A stretch of DNA of 64,000 bases, from positions 62,001 to 126,000 of the forward strand of contig CAUJHV010000029.1 of the NCBI GenBank assembly GCA_963205115.1, written 5' to 3'. The stretch is from Pseudomonadota bacterium (GTDB lineage: Bacteria; Pseudomonadota; Gammaproteobacteria; Burkholderiales; Burkholderiaceae_C). The stretch's first letter is position 1; the number at the start of each line of letters is the position of its first letter. Positions 34,102 through 42,421 of this stretch are shown in pieces. The notes under the pieces are model-generated. The model was not told the origin of the DNA. It was given only the letters and a program-made list of their open reading frames with translations, and searched no databases. The translations under genes and the position numbers were made by a program.

Positions 34102-34406
34102 CGTCCGTTGCGTCGCGCCGACGGTCAACCTCCATGCACAGTCTGGACACGGAAATGGGTTCGGCGCAACAGCGACGGGCGGCTCTTTAAGACTCCCCGA
34201 ATCGGGAAGCCCCTCCGGCGCCCCGTCAAGCAGGCCGCCCACTCGGCCAGGCAAGCCCGGCGACGGCGTCCCGATTGCGCGCTACCGATGAATGAACTAC
34301 CGTGGCCCGATCAGCGAAGTCGTCCGTTCGATCATCGCGACCGAAGGCGTTCGACCCGCATCGCGCGCCGCGTCGCCACCGTCCACCCCGTTCGCAAGAG
34401 CCCTTC
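34102..34406. other. 305-bp divergent region between CoA-transferase and AidB-like gene
   Basis: No gene is supported. It should hold both promoters. An 11-bp inverted repeat, CCCGA-a-TCGGG, lies at 34196-34206 roughly midway and could be an operator. A TTTAA patch (34186-34190) just before it is the only AT-rich stretch. Confidence 0.4.
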
Positions 34407-36116
34407 ATGAACAAGCCCGTGCCCGCCGCCCTGATGGATGCCGCTGTCGACCGCTACCACACCCACCCGGTGCTCAATCAGGCCCAGCCCGCCAGCGCGT
34501 TCAACGCCTTCACCGGTGACGCGGTGCTGCAGGCCGGTGTCGCACGCGAAGCACCCTGGGCGGCCGGGCGCTGCGCGGCGCTGGGTGCCGTGGCCGGTGA
34601 CGAGCAGGTGCAGGAACTGGCGCGCCTGGCCAACCGCTTCACGCCCGAGCTGAAGACACACGACCGCTTTGGCAACCGCATCGACTGGGTGGAATTCCAC
34701 CCCAGCTGGCACGCGCTGATGACGTTGGCCTGGCAGCACGAGGTGCCCAACCTCGCCTGGCGCACCGGCGAGGCCGGCGGCCATTACGCGCGCGCCGTGC
34801 TGTCCTACCTGTGGAATCAGGTGGAACACGGCACGGCCTGCCCCACGGGCATGGCCTATGCGGCGTACGCCGGCTTCGAGGCCGAGCCGGCGCTGGCGAT
34901 CTGGGCGCAGAAAAGCAAGGGCACGGCCTACGAATTCAGCCGCCGCGAGGTGGCCGACAAGCCGGGCGTCGTGGTCGGCTACGCGATGACCGAAAAGCAG
35001 GGCGGCTCCGACCTGCGCGAGACGCTGACTACGGCGCGCCACGCGTTCACCGGCGATTACCACGGCGCCACTGCGCACTGGTACGAACTCACCGGCCACA
35101 AGTGGTTCTGCTCGGTGCCGCAGTCCGACGGCTTCTACACGCTGGCCAAGGTCGATGGCGGCATCACCTGCTTCTTCCTGCCGCGCACCCTGCCCGACGG
35201 CAGCTTCAACCGCTTCTTCGTGCAGCGGCTCAAGGACAAGGCGGGCAACAAGTCGAACGCCTCCAGCGAGATCGAATTTGCCGGCACGCTGGCCATCCGC
35301 GTGGGCGAAGAAGGGCGGGGCATCCGCGAGATCCTCTCCCACGCGCACCTGACGCGGCTGGACTTTGCCGTGGGCTCGGCCGGCCTGATGCGCCAGGCGC
35401 TGACCCTGGCGCTGCGCCACACCACGACGCGTCAGGCCTTTGGCAGCCCCATCGCGCGGCGGCCGATGATGGCCCACGTGCTGGCCGACATGGCGGTGGA
35501 AGTGGAAGCCGCCACGTTGATGGCCTTGCGCGTGGCCAAGGCCACCGACCGCATGAAAGCCGACGAACACGAGCGCCTGCTGGCCCGCGTGGCCACGCCG
35601 GCGGCCAAGTATTTCAACTGCTCGCGCGCACCGGCCGTGGCCAACGAAGCCCTGCAATGCCACGGCGGCAATGGCTTCATCGAAGAGAACCCGATGGCAC
35701 GTGTCTACCGCGAGGCGCCGCTGAACAGCGTCTGGGAAGGCACGGCCAACATGATGTGCATGGACGTGCGCCGTGCCATGAGCAAGGACGCGCGCACCAT
35801 CGACGCGCTGTTCGACGAACTGCGGCCGCTGAAGGGCCAGGACGCCCGCTTCGATGCGCTGGTGGCCGGCACCGAGCGTCTCGTGCACCAGGCGCTGGAC
35901 GAGGAATTCCTCGCCCGCCCGATGACCGAAACCGTGGCACGCGCGCTGCAGGCCGCCGAGCTGATGCGGCACAGCACGCCCGAGGTCGTCGATGCCTTCC
36001 TCGGCACCCGCGTCGCGGGCGGCGGCGCCTGGGGCACGATGTTCGGCGCGCTGGGCCAGGGCCTGGATCAGACCGCGGCGGATCGCATCGTCGAACGTGC
36101 GAACGTGATGCCCTGA
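34407..36116 (+). CDS. AidB-like acyl-CoA dehydrogenase
   Basis: 569 residues, longer than catabolic acyl-CoA dehydrogenases and matching the AidB/isovaleryl-like subgroup: N-terminal extension FNAFTGDAVLQAGV, then AMTEKQGGSDLRETLTTA, GHKWFCSVPQSDGFYTLAK, SNASSEIEFAGTLA and YREAPLNSVWEGTANMMCM, where the catalytic Glu is kept. AidB of E. coli is a flavoprotein tied to alkylation stress with weak dehydrogenase activity; environmental homologues may be true dehydrogenases. The ATG at 34407 is the first that gives the family N-terminus. It faces the permuted CoA-transferase across a shared promoter region. Confidence 0.88.
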   Translation: MNKPVPAALMDAAVDRYHTHPVLNQAQPASAFNAFTGDAVLQAGVAREAPWAAGRCAALGAVAGDEQVQELARLANRFTPELKTHDRFGNRIDWVEFHPSWHALMTLAWQHEVPNLAWRTGEAGGHYARAVLSYLWNQVEHGTACPTGMAYAAYAGFEAEPALAIWAQKSKGTAYEFSRREVADKPGVVVGYAMTEKQGGSDLRETLTTARHAFTGDYHGATAHWYELTGHKWFCSVPQSDGFYTLAKVDGGITCFFLPRTLPDGSFNRFFVQRLKDKAGNKSNASSEIEFAGTLAIRVGEEGRGIREILSHAHLTRLDFAVGSAGLMRQALTLALRHTTTRQAFGSPIARRPMMAHVLADMAVEVEAATLMALRVAKATDRMKADEHERLLARVATPAAKYFNCSRAPAVANEALQCHGGNGFIEENPMARVYREAPLNSVWEGTANMMCMDVRRAMSKDARTIDALFDELRPLKGQDARFDALVAGTERLVHQALDEEFLARPMTETVARALQAAELMRHSTPEVVDAFLGTRVAGGGAWGTMFGALGQGLDQTAADRIVERANVMP

Positions 36117-36213
36117 GGGCGACGGCGCGCGCGTGGCAGGTCGCGGGCCTGCGCGACCCTGAAGCGTGGCGGCCCTGAGCGCACAGGGCGCCTGAACGGC
36201 CAGCTGGAACGGA

Positions 36214-36234
36214 CGGGCTGCCGGCCGCAGCCCG
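36214..36234. terminator. Hairpin between convergent genes
   Basis: CGGGCTGC (36214-36221) pairs with GCAGCCCG (36227-36234) around a 5-base loop, between the AidB-like gene and the minus-strand isochorismatase-like gene. A GC stem without T-run; probably serves both directions. Confidence 0.5.
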
Positions 36235-36245
36235 GTGCGACGGAC

Positions 36246-36827
36246 CTACCCGGCCGCCTTGATGATCTTCAGCACCTCGCGGAAGCGCGGGTGCCGGCAA
36301 TCGGCCAGCCACTCGAACAGCACCATCTCGTGCGTGACGACGGTAGCGCCGGCCCGCGCCAGGCGGGCCATCGCGGCCGCGTGATCGGTCAGGCGACGCG
36401 AGCCGCTGGCATTGGCCACCACCCAGACCTGCAGGCCTGCGCGCAGCAGGCCCAGCGCGGTCTGCAGCATGCACACATGCGCCTCGCAGCCGGCGACCAC
36501 CACCTGTCGGACCTGCGGCTTCGCCTCGCGCACGGCTTGCACCAGGCCATCGGCGCAGGCGTCGAAGTGCGTCTTGCCCAGCGTCACCGCGCAGGCCGCG
36601 CGGATCTCATCGACGTTGGGCCCCAGCCCCGCGGGGTTCTGCTCGGTGCCGATGACCGGGATGTCCAGCGCGTGCGCCGCCTGCGCCAGCAGCACGCCGT
36701 GGGCGACCACGGCCGCCGCGTCGTGGATGGCGGGCATCAGCCGCGCCTGGTAGTCCACCAGCACCAGCACGCTGCGGGCGGCATCGATGGTCTCGGCGGC
36801 GTGTGCCGTGGCGTTTGTCGTGACCAT
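36246..36827 (-). CDS. Isochorismatase-family cysteine hydrolase
   Basis: 193 residues of the isochorismatase-like hydrolase fold. The catalytic triad positions are visible: Asp in VLVLVDYQARLM (residue about 25), Lys in TLGKTHFDAC (about 85) and Cys in VAGCEAHVCMLQT (about 114 or 119). Members hydrolyse amides or ethers such as nicotinamide or carbamoyl compounds; the YcaC-like character (TEQNPAGLG) suggests a small amide, but the substrate is unknown. The ATG at 36827 lies three bases from the TetR stop, so the two genes form an operon. Confidence 0.87.
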   Translation of the reverse strand: MVTTNATAHAAETIDAARSVLVLVDYQARLMPAIHDAAAVVAHGVLLAQAAHALDIPVIGTEQNPAGLGPNVDEIRAACAVTLGKTHFDACADGLVQAVREAKPQVRQVVVAGCEAHVCMLQTALGLLRAGLQVWVVANASGSRRLTDHAAAMARLARAGATVVTHEMVLFEWLADCRHPRFREVLKIIKAAG

Positions 36828-36829
36828 CT

Positions 36830-37543
36830 TCACCCCTTTGCGCCGCCGCTTGCGCGGACCAGCAGTTGCCGAAGGTAGGCGTCGAACAGGTCTTGCGACG
36901 CCTGCTTGAACATGCGGATGCGGCCCGTGTGGCTCAGCACCAGCAGGCCCACGGTGTGCGCGAAGAGGGCGGTGACCTCTTCCAGCGCTCGCTTGCCCGG
37001 CAGGCCCAGCGCCTGCAAGGCCTGCTGCGTGGGCTGCAGCGCATCGCGCAGCCGCGCATTGAGCTTCTCGTTGAGTTCGGGTGTGAGGCCGCGCGGTGTC
37101 ATGCCCTGGAACAGGTAGAAGCCCAGGTCGAGATCCCGCGGGTTCTCGCGGTAGAACTCGAAGAAGGCCGTCGCGCCGCGCTGCACACGCTGGGCCGCAT
37201 CGGTGTGGCCGTCCAGCGCCTGCTGCACGCGGGCGTTCAGGCGCTCCAGCGATTCGGCCAGCAGCGCGCCGTAGACCTCTTCCTTGTTCGCGAAGTAGCT
37301 GTAGAGCGCGCCCACGGTGTAGCCGGCGCGCTGTGCGATCTCGCGCATGCTGGTCTTTTCCATGCCCAGCTCGAAGAAGACCGCGCGCGCCGCGTCCAGC
37401 ACCGAACGGCGCCGCACGTCGGCCAGGGCCTGCTGGCGCAGGTCGCGGGGATCGGGCGCGGCGGCCCGGACCTTGCGGGCGGTGCTGCGGCGCGTGGCGG
37501 TGGATGCAGTGGCGGTGGAAGCCGTGGCGGATGACGAAGCCAT
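36830..37543 (-). CDS. TetR-family transcriptional regulator
   Basis: 237 residues. A basic, Ser/Thr/Ala-rich N-terminal tail (about 1-40) precedes the TetR DNA-binding domain: RRSVLDAARAVFFELGMEKTSM, REIAQRAGYTVGALYSYFAN, then the ligand-binding helices with YRENPRDLDLGFYLFQGMTPRG. It is divergent from the HpaB-like gene and an inverted repeat in the gap fits its operator, so it likely represses that gene and the isochorismatase operon. The ligand is unknown. Confidence 0.9.
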   Translation of the reverse strand: MASSSATASTATASTATRRSTARKVRAAAPDPRDLRQQALADVRRRSVLDAARAVFFELGMEKTSMREIAQRAGYTVGALYSYFANKEEVYGALLAESLERLNARVQQALDGHTDAAQRVQRGATAFFEFYRENPRDLDLGFYLFQGMTPRGLTPELNEKLNARLRDALQPTQQALQALGLPGKRALEEVTALFAHTVGLLVLSHTGRIRMFKQASQDLFDAYLRQLLVRASGGAKG

Positions 37544-37571
37544 GCCCCAGTCTACACATTGACGACCGGAA

Positions 37572-37606
37572 TTGAACAGTGTTTAAGATGCGAACCGGCT
37601 GTTCAA
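37572..37606. promoter_or_regulatory. Candidate TetR operator before the HpaB-like gene
   Basis: TTGAACAGTGTTTAA (37572-37586) is a 15-bp dyad with one mismatch centred on a perfect AACA-g-TGTT. In addition TTGAACAG (37572-37579) pairs perfectly with CTGTTCAA at 37599-37606. Both lie between the TetR gene start and the HpaB-like start and are AT-rich compared with the surroundings. Confidence 0.5.
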
Positions 37607-37623
37607 ATGCACTGGAGACCCGC

Positions 37624-39243
37624 ATGCCCGCCACCGATTCCGCCGCCGCCTTCCATGTCCCGCTGATGTCGGGCGACGACTACCGCGAATCGCTGCGTGG
37701 CTACAAGCCGCGGGTGTATGTCGACGGGCGCGAGGTGGCCAGCGTCGCCGACGAGCCGTCGCTGCGCCCCGGTGTCCAGGCCTTGGCCTTCACCTACGAC
37801 CACGCGCGGCGCCCCGAGCTGGCGCCCGCGGTGCTGGCCACGCAGACCCGCGGCAACCGCGTGGTCAACCGCATGTTGCACGTCAATGAATCCGCCGGCG
37901 ACCTGCTGAACAAGCTGGAAGTCGTGCGCATGCTGTGCCAGGAGACCGGCTGCGCGCAGCGCTACCTGGCGCACGACGCACTCAACGGCCTGGCCCAGGT
38001 GGCCGCACGCATCGACGACGCCCGCGGCACGACCGAAAACCGCGCGCGCTTCGAGAACTACCTGGACCACGTGCAAGACGAGGACCTGTCGCTGGGCATC
38101 GCGATGACCGACGCCAAGGGCGACCGCAGCCGCAAGCCGCACCAGCAGGCCAACCCGGACACCTACGTGCACGTCGTGGAGCGCAACGGCAAGGGCATCC
38201 TCATCAGCGGCACCAAGGCCATCGTCACGGGCGGGCCCTACATGCACGAGTTCCTGGTCATGCCCAGCCGGAACATGGGGCCGGAGGATGCGGATTTCGC
38301 CGTGTGCTGCGCGGTGCGCGTGGATGCACCCGGCATCACCATCGTCGCGCGCCCCGCCGGGCGGCCCGGCGAGAAGCTCGAACACGGCGATGCGCTGTTT
38401 TCGCGCAAGTACGGGCAGTCCACCGCCGTGGTCATCTTCGACCGCGTCTTCGTGCCCTGGGAGCGCGTGTTCTACGCCGGCGAGTGGGAGCACAGCCAGG
38501 TGCTGACCTACAGCTACGCCACGCACCACCGCCACACCTGCATTGGCGCGCGGGCGGGTTTTGGCGACCTGCTGATCGGCGCCGGCGCGCTGATGTGCGA
38601 GGCCAACGGCCTGGACCCCGACGAGAAGAGCAATCTCCGCGACCCGATGGTGGAGCTGATCACCATCACCGAGAGCTTCTACGCCTGCGGCGTGGCCGCG
38701 AGCGTCTACGCCGAGAAGGATGCGTACAGCGGCTCCTTCATGCCCGAGCCGGTCTTTGCCAACATCGGCAAGCTGCTGCTGGCCACCAAGATCTACGACA
38801 TGCACCGCCTGGCGCACGAAGTCTCGGGCGGTTTGATCGTCGCGCTGCCGGGCCCGGACGAAGACCACAACCCGGCGACAGCCGCCACGCTGGCCGAGGT
38901 GCTGCAGGCGGCACCCGGCATCCCCTACGACAAGCGCATCCAGACGGCGCGTTTCATCGAGGACCTCACGGCCTCGTACCAGGGCGGCTGGTACTCGCTG
39001 ATCAGCCTGCACGGCGGCGGCTCGCCGGCGGCGATGAAAAAGGAGATCTGGCGCAACTACCCGGTGGGCTCCAAGGTGGAGCTGGTGGAGCGGTTGCTGG
39101 AGCGCGGCGTGCTGCACGACGAGACACGCGCAATCACGAAAAACCGCCAACCCGGCAAATGCTGCGACACGGGCTGCAGCGCGCCGGGGCAGCCGGTGAT
39201 GGTGCCCTTGCCGGCCAGCCGGCGCGGGGATGGTCAGGTCTGA
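37624..39243 (+). CDS. HpaB/4-hydroxybutyryl-CoA-dehydratase-like flavoprotein
   Basis: 539-residue protein of the family that includes 4-hydroxyphenylacetate 3-monooxygenase and 4-hydroxybutyryl-CoA dehydratase. Over its length it looks closest to the dehydratase: start YRESLRGYKPRVYVDGREV, MTDAKGDRSRKP near 161, TKAIVTGGPYMHEFLVMP and the YDKRIQTARFIEDLTASY region. Compared with the Clostridium dehydratase as I recall it, one cluster cysteine is kept (Cys110), the histidine is kept (His302), but the second and third cysteines are Tyr114 and Ala309. A Cys-rich tail (CCDTGC, 513-518) is extra. A GGAG at 37613-37616 supports the ATG at 37624. It may be a flavin enzyme without the usual 4Fe-4S cluster; substrate unknown. 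Confidence 0.8.
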   Translation: MPATDSAAAFHVPLMSGDDYRESLRGYKPRVYVDGREVASVADEPSLRPGVQALAFTYDHARRPELAPAVLATQTRGNRVVNRMLHVNESAGDLLNKLEVVRMLCQETGCAQRYLAHDALNGLAQVAARIDDARGTTENRARFENYLDHVQDEDLSLGIAMTDAKGDRSRKPHQQANPDTYVHVVERNGKGILISGTKAIVTGGPYMHEFLVMPSRNMGPEDADFAVCCAVRVDAPGITIVARPAGRPGEKLEHGDALFSRKYGQSTAVVIFDRVFVPWERVFYAGEWEHSQVLTYSYATHHRHTCIGARAGFGDLLIGAGALMCEANGLDPDEKSNLRDPMVELITITESFYACGVAASVYAEKDAYSGSFMPEPVFANIGKLLLATKIYDMHRLAHEVSGGLIVALPGPDEDHNPATAATLAEVLQAAPGIPYDKRIQTARFIEDLTASYQGGWYSLISLHGGGSPAAMKKEIWRNYPVGSKVELVERLLERGVLHDETRAITKNRQPGKCCDTGCSAPGQPVMVPLPASRRGDGQV

Positions 39244-39252
39244 TGCCGCCGT

Positions 39253-39268
39253 GCGCGCGAATGCGCGC
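39253..39268. terminator. GC hairpin between convergent genes
   Basis: GCGCGC (39253-39258) and GCGCGC (39263-39268) around a 4-base loop, 10 bases after the HpaB-like stop and before the end of the minus-strand small gene. Alternating GC makes this a modest-confidence terminator. Confidence 0.35.
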
Positions 39269-39337
39269 GCCGGACGCTGGCGCACAGGCGCGAACAGGCC
39301 CACGCCGGTTGCGCGCGGGCGCGTCGCGGCGCCTGTC

Positions 39338-39577
39338 TCAGGCCCGGTGCAGGTGCAGGCTGTTGGCGGCCACGCGGTAGCTGCCGTCGGGCTCCATGTC
39401 CACGTGCTCGCCGGTGACCAGGCGGTACTCGGCGATGCCCGTGGGCTCCCACTGCGGCTCGGCGCCGTTGGAGACCAGCGGCAAGGCCACCATGTGCTCG
39501 TAGCCGCAGATCTTGTAGGGCGTGCCCTGGTCGTCCTGCGCGAAGAAGGTCTCGAGAAGGTGAAGCTTGCGGTCCAT
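39338..39577 (-). CDS. Small protein of unknown function at the end of ABC system B
   Basis: 79 residues, MDRKLHLLETFFAQDDQGTPYKICGYEHM onwards, with no signal peptide or membrane span and no match I recognise. It reads like a compact beta-rich domain (VNSLHLHRA end, YRLVTGEHVDMEPDGSYRV). The gene follows the LivF-type ATPase of system B by 62 bases on the same strand, so it is probably the last gene of that operon. Composition is ordinary for the region, which supports a real gene. The ATG at 39577 is chosen because upstream in-frame residues are low-complexity Gly/Pro. Confidence 0.6.
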   Translation of the reverse strand: MDRKLHLLETFFAQDDQGTPYKICGYEHMVALPLVSNGAEPQWEPTGIAEYRLVTGEHVDMEPDGSYRVAANSLHLHRA

Positions 39578-39639
39578 GCTCGGTCTCCCGTGGTGAGAGG
39601 GTGGGTCCGGCGTCGGTCCGGTGCCGCCGCCGCCCGGTT

Positions 39640-40404
39640 TCATACCGCCAGGTAACGCTGGCGCAGGTCCTTGTCGGCGATGACTTCGGCGGCGCTGCCG
39701 TCGAAGACGATCTCGCCCATGTCCAGGATGATCGCGCGATCGGAAAGATGCAATGCCGCAATGGCATTCTGTTCAACGATGACGGTCGTCAGGCCCAGGG
39801 TCTTGATCTGCTCGAGGATGCGTTCGATGTCGCGCACGATCACCGGCGCCAGGCCCTCGTAGGGTTCGTCCAGCAGCAGCAGCGTCACCTCGCGGGCCAG
39901 TGCGCGCGCCACGGCCAGCATCTGCTGCTCGCCGCCGGACAGCGTCACGGCATCCTGCCGCCGCCTTTCGGCCAGGCGCGGAAACTGTTCGTACAGGCGT
40001 TCGATCGACCAGCCGCGAGGCGGTTCAATCTGCGCCAGCTGAAGGTTTTCTTCCACGCTGAGCCCGCCGATGATGCGGCGGTCCTCCGGGACCAGGCCCA
40101 CGCCGGCCCGCGAGGCCTGCCAGGCCGCCAGCCGGTGCAGCGGCCGGCCGGCCAGCCAGATCTCGCCGCGGTGCAGTTGCGGCGCGGCCAGGCGCGCGAT
40201 GCTGCGCAGCGTGGAGGTCTTGCCCGCGCCGTTGCGGCCCAGCAGCGCGACGATCTCGCCCTGGCGCACGGAAAAGCTGACACCCTGCACGATGTAGCTC
40301 TCGCCGTAGTAGGCGTGCAGGTCCCGGCAGCTGAAATACGGCGTGTCCGGCGGCGCAGCGGTCTGCGTGTGCGCATGCGAAGCCGTGTGCCAGGGCATCT
40401 TCAC
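39640..40404 (-). CDS. ABC system B: LivF-type ATPase
   Basis: 254-residue ATPase of a branched-chain-type importer. Walker A GRNGAGKTS, the LivF blocks GVGLVPEDRRIIGGLSVEEN and TLSGGEQQMLAVARALAREV, Walker B LLLLDEPYEGLAP, and TTVIVEQNAIAALHLSDRA. The N-terminus is extended by about 25 residues (KMPWHTASHAHTQTAAPP) before the usual FSCRDLHAYYG; a later start is possible but there is no internal Met that fits. It overlaps the LivG-type gene start by four bases (ATGA), so the two ATPases are coupled. Confidence 0.92.
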   Translation of the reverse strand: MKMPWHTASHAHTQTAAPPDTPYFSCRDLHAYYGESYIVQGVSFSVRQGEIVALLGRNGAGKTSTLRSIARLAAPQLHRGEIWLAGRPLHRLAAWQASRAGVGLVPEDRRIIGGLSVEENLQLAQIEPPRGWSIERLYEQFPRLAERRRQDAVTLSGGEQQMLAVARALAREVTLLLLDEPYEGLAPVIVRDIERILEQIKTLGLTTVIVEQNAIAALHLSDRAIILDMGEIVFDGSAAEVIADKDLRQRYLAV

Positions 40405-41150
40405 AGCCGGGCACCTCCGAGGTAGGCCTGCTGGACGCGTTCGTCGGCGCGTATCGACGCCGGGTCGCCTTCGGCCAGCACACGGCCATTGGCCATCACG
40501 CTGATGCGGCTGGCCACCGAAAACACGACCTGCATGTCGTGTTCGATGATCACCTGCGTCAGGCCGGCGTGGGCGATGCGCAGCAGCAGGTCGATGGTGC
40601 CGTTGGTGTCGGCGCGGGACATGCCGGCCGTGGGTTCATCCAGCAGCAGGAGCCGGGGGTCCTGCACCAGGCACATGGCCAGGCCCAGGCGGCGCTTGTC
40701 GCCGCGCGACAGGCTGCTGGCGCGATGGCTCCTCCGGTCGATCAGGCCGACGGCTTCCAGTTGGTGCTCGGCGCGTTCGCGCAGGCCGTCCTGGTTGTCC
40801 ACGCGGGACCAGGCCTTGAAGGCAAAGGCGCCGTCCCGACGCGCCAGCGTGGGGATCAGCATGTTTTCCAGCAGGCTCAGCTCGTCGAAGAGCTCCGGCG
40901 TCTGGAACATGCGCGCCACGCCGGCCTGGTTGATTTCGTGCGGGCGAAGGCCGATCAGCGAACGGCCGCCGAAGCTCACCGAGCCGCTGTCGGGCGCCAG
41001 GCGGCCCACCAGGCAGTTGAGCAGCGTCGACTTGCCTGCGCCGTTGGGGCCGATGATGGCGTGCATGCCGCCGTCGTCGATGGACAGGTTCACGCCGTCC
41101 AGCGCCTGCAGTCCCGCGAAGCGTTTGCTGATGCCCGTGACCTGCAGCAT
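40401..41150 (-). CDS. ABC system B: LivG-type ATPase
   Basis: 249-residue ATPase: Walker A GPNGAGKST, Q-loop region VARMFQTPELFDELSLLEN, signature region SLSRGDKRRLGLAMCLVQDP (SRGD in place of LSGGQ) and Walker B LLLLDEPTAGMSR, then IIEHDMQVVFSVASRISVMANG. The ATG at 41150 begins the family-typical MLQVTGISKRFAGLQALDGV; upstream in-frame sequence is Arg/Pro-rich shadow. It pairs with the LivF-type ATPase just downstream. Confidence 0.92.
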   Translation of the reverse strand: MLQVTGISKRFAGLQALDGVNLSIDDGGMHAIIGPNGAGKSTLLNCLVGRLAPDSGSVSFGGRSLIGLRPHEINQAGVARMFQTPELFDELSLLENMLIPTLARRDGAFAFKAWSRVDNQDGLRERAEHQLEAVGLIDRRSHRASSLSRGDKRRLGLAMCLVQDPRLLLLDEPTAGMSRADTNGTIDLLLRIAHAGLTQVIIEHDMQVVFSVASRISVMANGRVLAEGDPASIRADERVQQAYLGGARL

Positions 41151-41163
41151 GGTTGTGGTTCCC

Positions 41164-42405
41164 TCAGGCCTGGGGCCGGTTCGGCGCCGGCGCCAGATCA
41201 CCTGGCGTCGCGGCAGTGGCGGCCGTCGCAGGGACGGGCGGGTGTGCATGCGGCGCGGCGCCGTGGGCCGGGCCGTGCGGCGCGGCATTCGGCGGCGTGG
41301 GCGCGCCGCGGAACACACGCCGCAGCACCGCACCGATGCGGCCGATGCCTTCCATCAGCCCGCCGGGCAGGAAGATCACCACCAGCATGAACAGCAGCCC
41401 CAGGGTCAGGTGCCAGCCGTCGCCGACGAAGATGGACGCCAGGCTGACCGCCGGGCCTTGCAGGCTGTCGGGCAGGAAGTCGAAGAAGTGCCGCAGGACC
41501 TGCGTATCGAAGGCCGAGAAGATGTTCTCGAGGTACTTGATCAGCGCCGCGCCCAGCACCGGGCCCAGCAGCGTGCCGGCGCCGCCCAGGATGGTCATCA
41601 AGACCACTTCGCCGGAGGCTGTCCACTGCATGCGCTCGGCGCCGGCCAGCGGGTCGGTCACGGCCAGCAGCGAGCCCGCCAGGCCGGCGTAAAGGCCCGA
41701 GATCACGAAGGCCGCCAGCGCATACGGGCGCGCATGCACGCCGCTGTAGCCCAGGCGGTTCTGGTTGGCCTTGATGCCCCGCAGCATGGCGCCGAAGGGC
41801 GAGCGCGTGATGCGCATGGCCACGTAGAAGCCCACGATCAGCAGCACGGCGCAGAAGTAGAAGCCGCTGTAGCCGGTCAGTGGCAGGCCGAACAGGTGCG
41901 GCGGCTCCAGCGGCCCCACGGTGCCGTGGATCCACTGGTCGATCCAGCGCGGGTCGGTGCGGCGCACCTGCAGCCCGGTCTCGCCGTTGGTCAGCGGCGT
42001 GAGCACCGAGTACGCGAGGTTGTAGGACATCTGCGCGAAGGCCAGCGTGAGGATCGCGAAATAGATACCGCTGCGGCGCAGGCAGATGTGCCCGATCACC
42101 AGCGAGAACAGGCCCGCCAGCAGCGTGCCGGCGATCACCGCGGGCAGCGCATTCATGGTCAGCAGCTTGAAGCTCCAGACCGCGGCATAGGAGCCCACGC
42201 CCAGGAAGGCGGCGTGGCCGAAAGAAAGGTAGCCGGTGAGCCCGAACAGGATGTTGAAGCCCATCGCGAACAGGCCGTAGATCGCGAAGCGCTGCAGCAG
42301 ATCGGGGTAGCCCGCGCCCAGCACCGTCGCCCACAGCGGCATGCTCAGCACCGCCAGTGCAAAGGCGCCGCACAACACATGGTCCTTGCGTGCGAGGGCG
42401 TTCAT
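41164..42405 (-). CDS. ABC system B: LivM-type permease with His/Pro/Ala tail
   Basis: 413 residues, longer than usual for LivM. The core has the LivM hallmark [20 protein letters not shown] near residues 49-68, [20 protein letters not shown], and [19 protein letters not shown]. After the last span ([19 protein letters not shown], ending near 363) a C-terminal cytoplasmic tail of about 45 residues is rich in Pro, Ala and His ([16 protein letters not shown]), which is not usual in the family. It lies between the LivH-type permease and the ATPases. Confidence 0.9.
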   Translation of the reverse strand: MNALARKDHVLCGAFALAVLSMPLWATVLGAGYPDLLQRFAIYGLFAMGFNILFGLTGYLSFGHAAFLGVGSYAAVWSFKLLTMNALPAVIAGTLLAGLFSLVIGHICLRRSGIYFAILTLAFAQMSYNLAYSVLTPLTNGETGLQVRRTDPRWIDQWIHGTVGPLEPPHLFGLPLTGYSGFYFCAVLLIVGFYVAMRITRSPFGAMLRGIKANQNRLGYSGVHARPYALAAFVISGLYAGLAGSLLAVTDPLAGAERMQWTASGEVVLMTILGGAGTLLGPVLGAALIKYLENIFSAFDTQVLRHFFDFLPDSLQGPAVSLASIFVGDGWHLTLGLLFMLVVIFLPGGLMEGIGRIGAVLRRVFRGAPTPPNAAPHGPAHGAAPHAHPPVPATAATAATPGDLAPAPNRPQA

Positions 42406-42421
42406 GGATGATCCGCCACGG

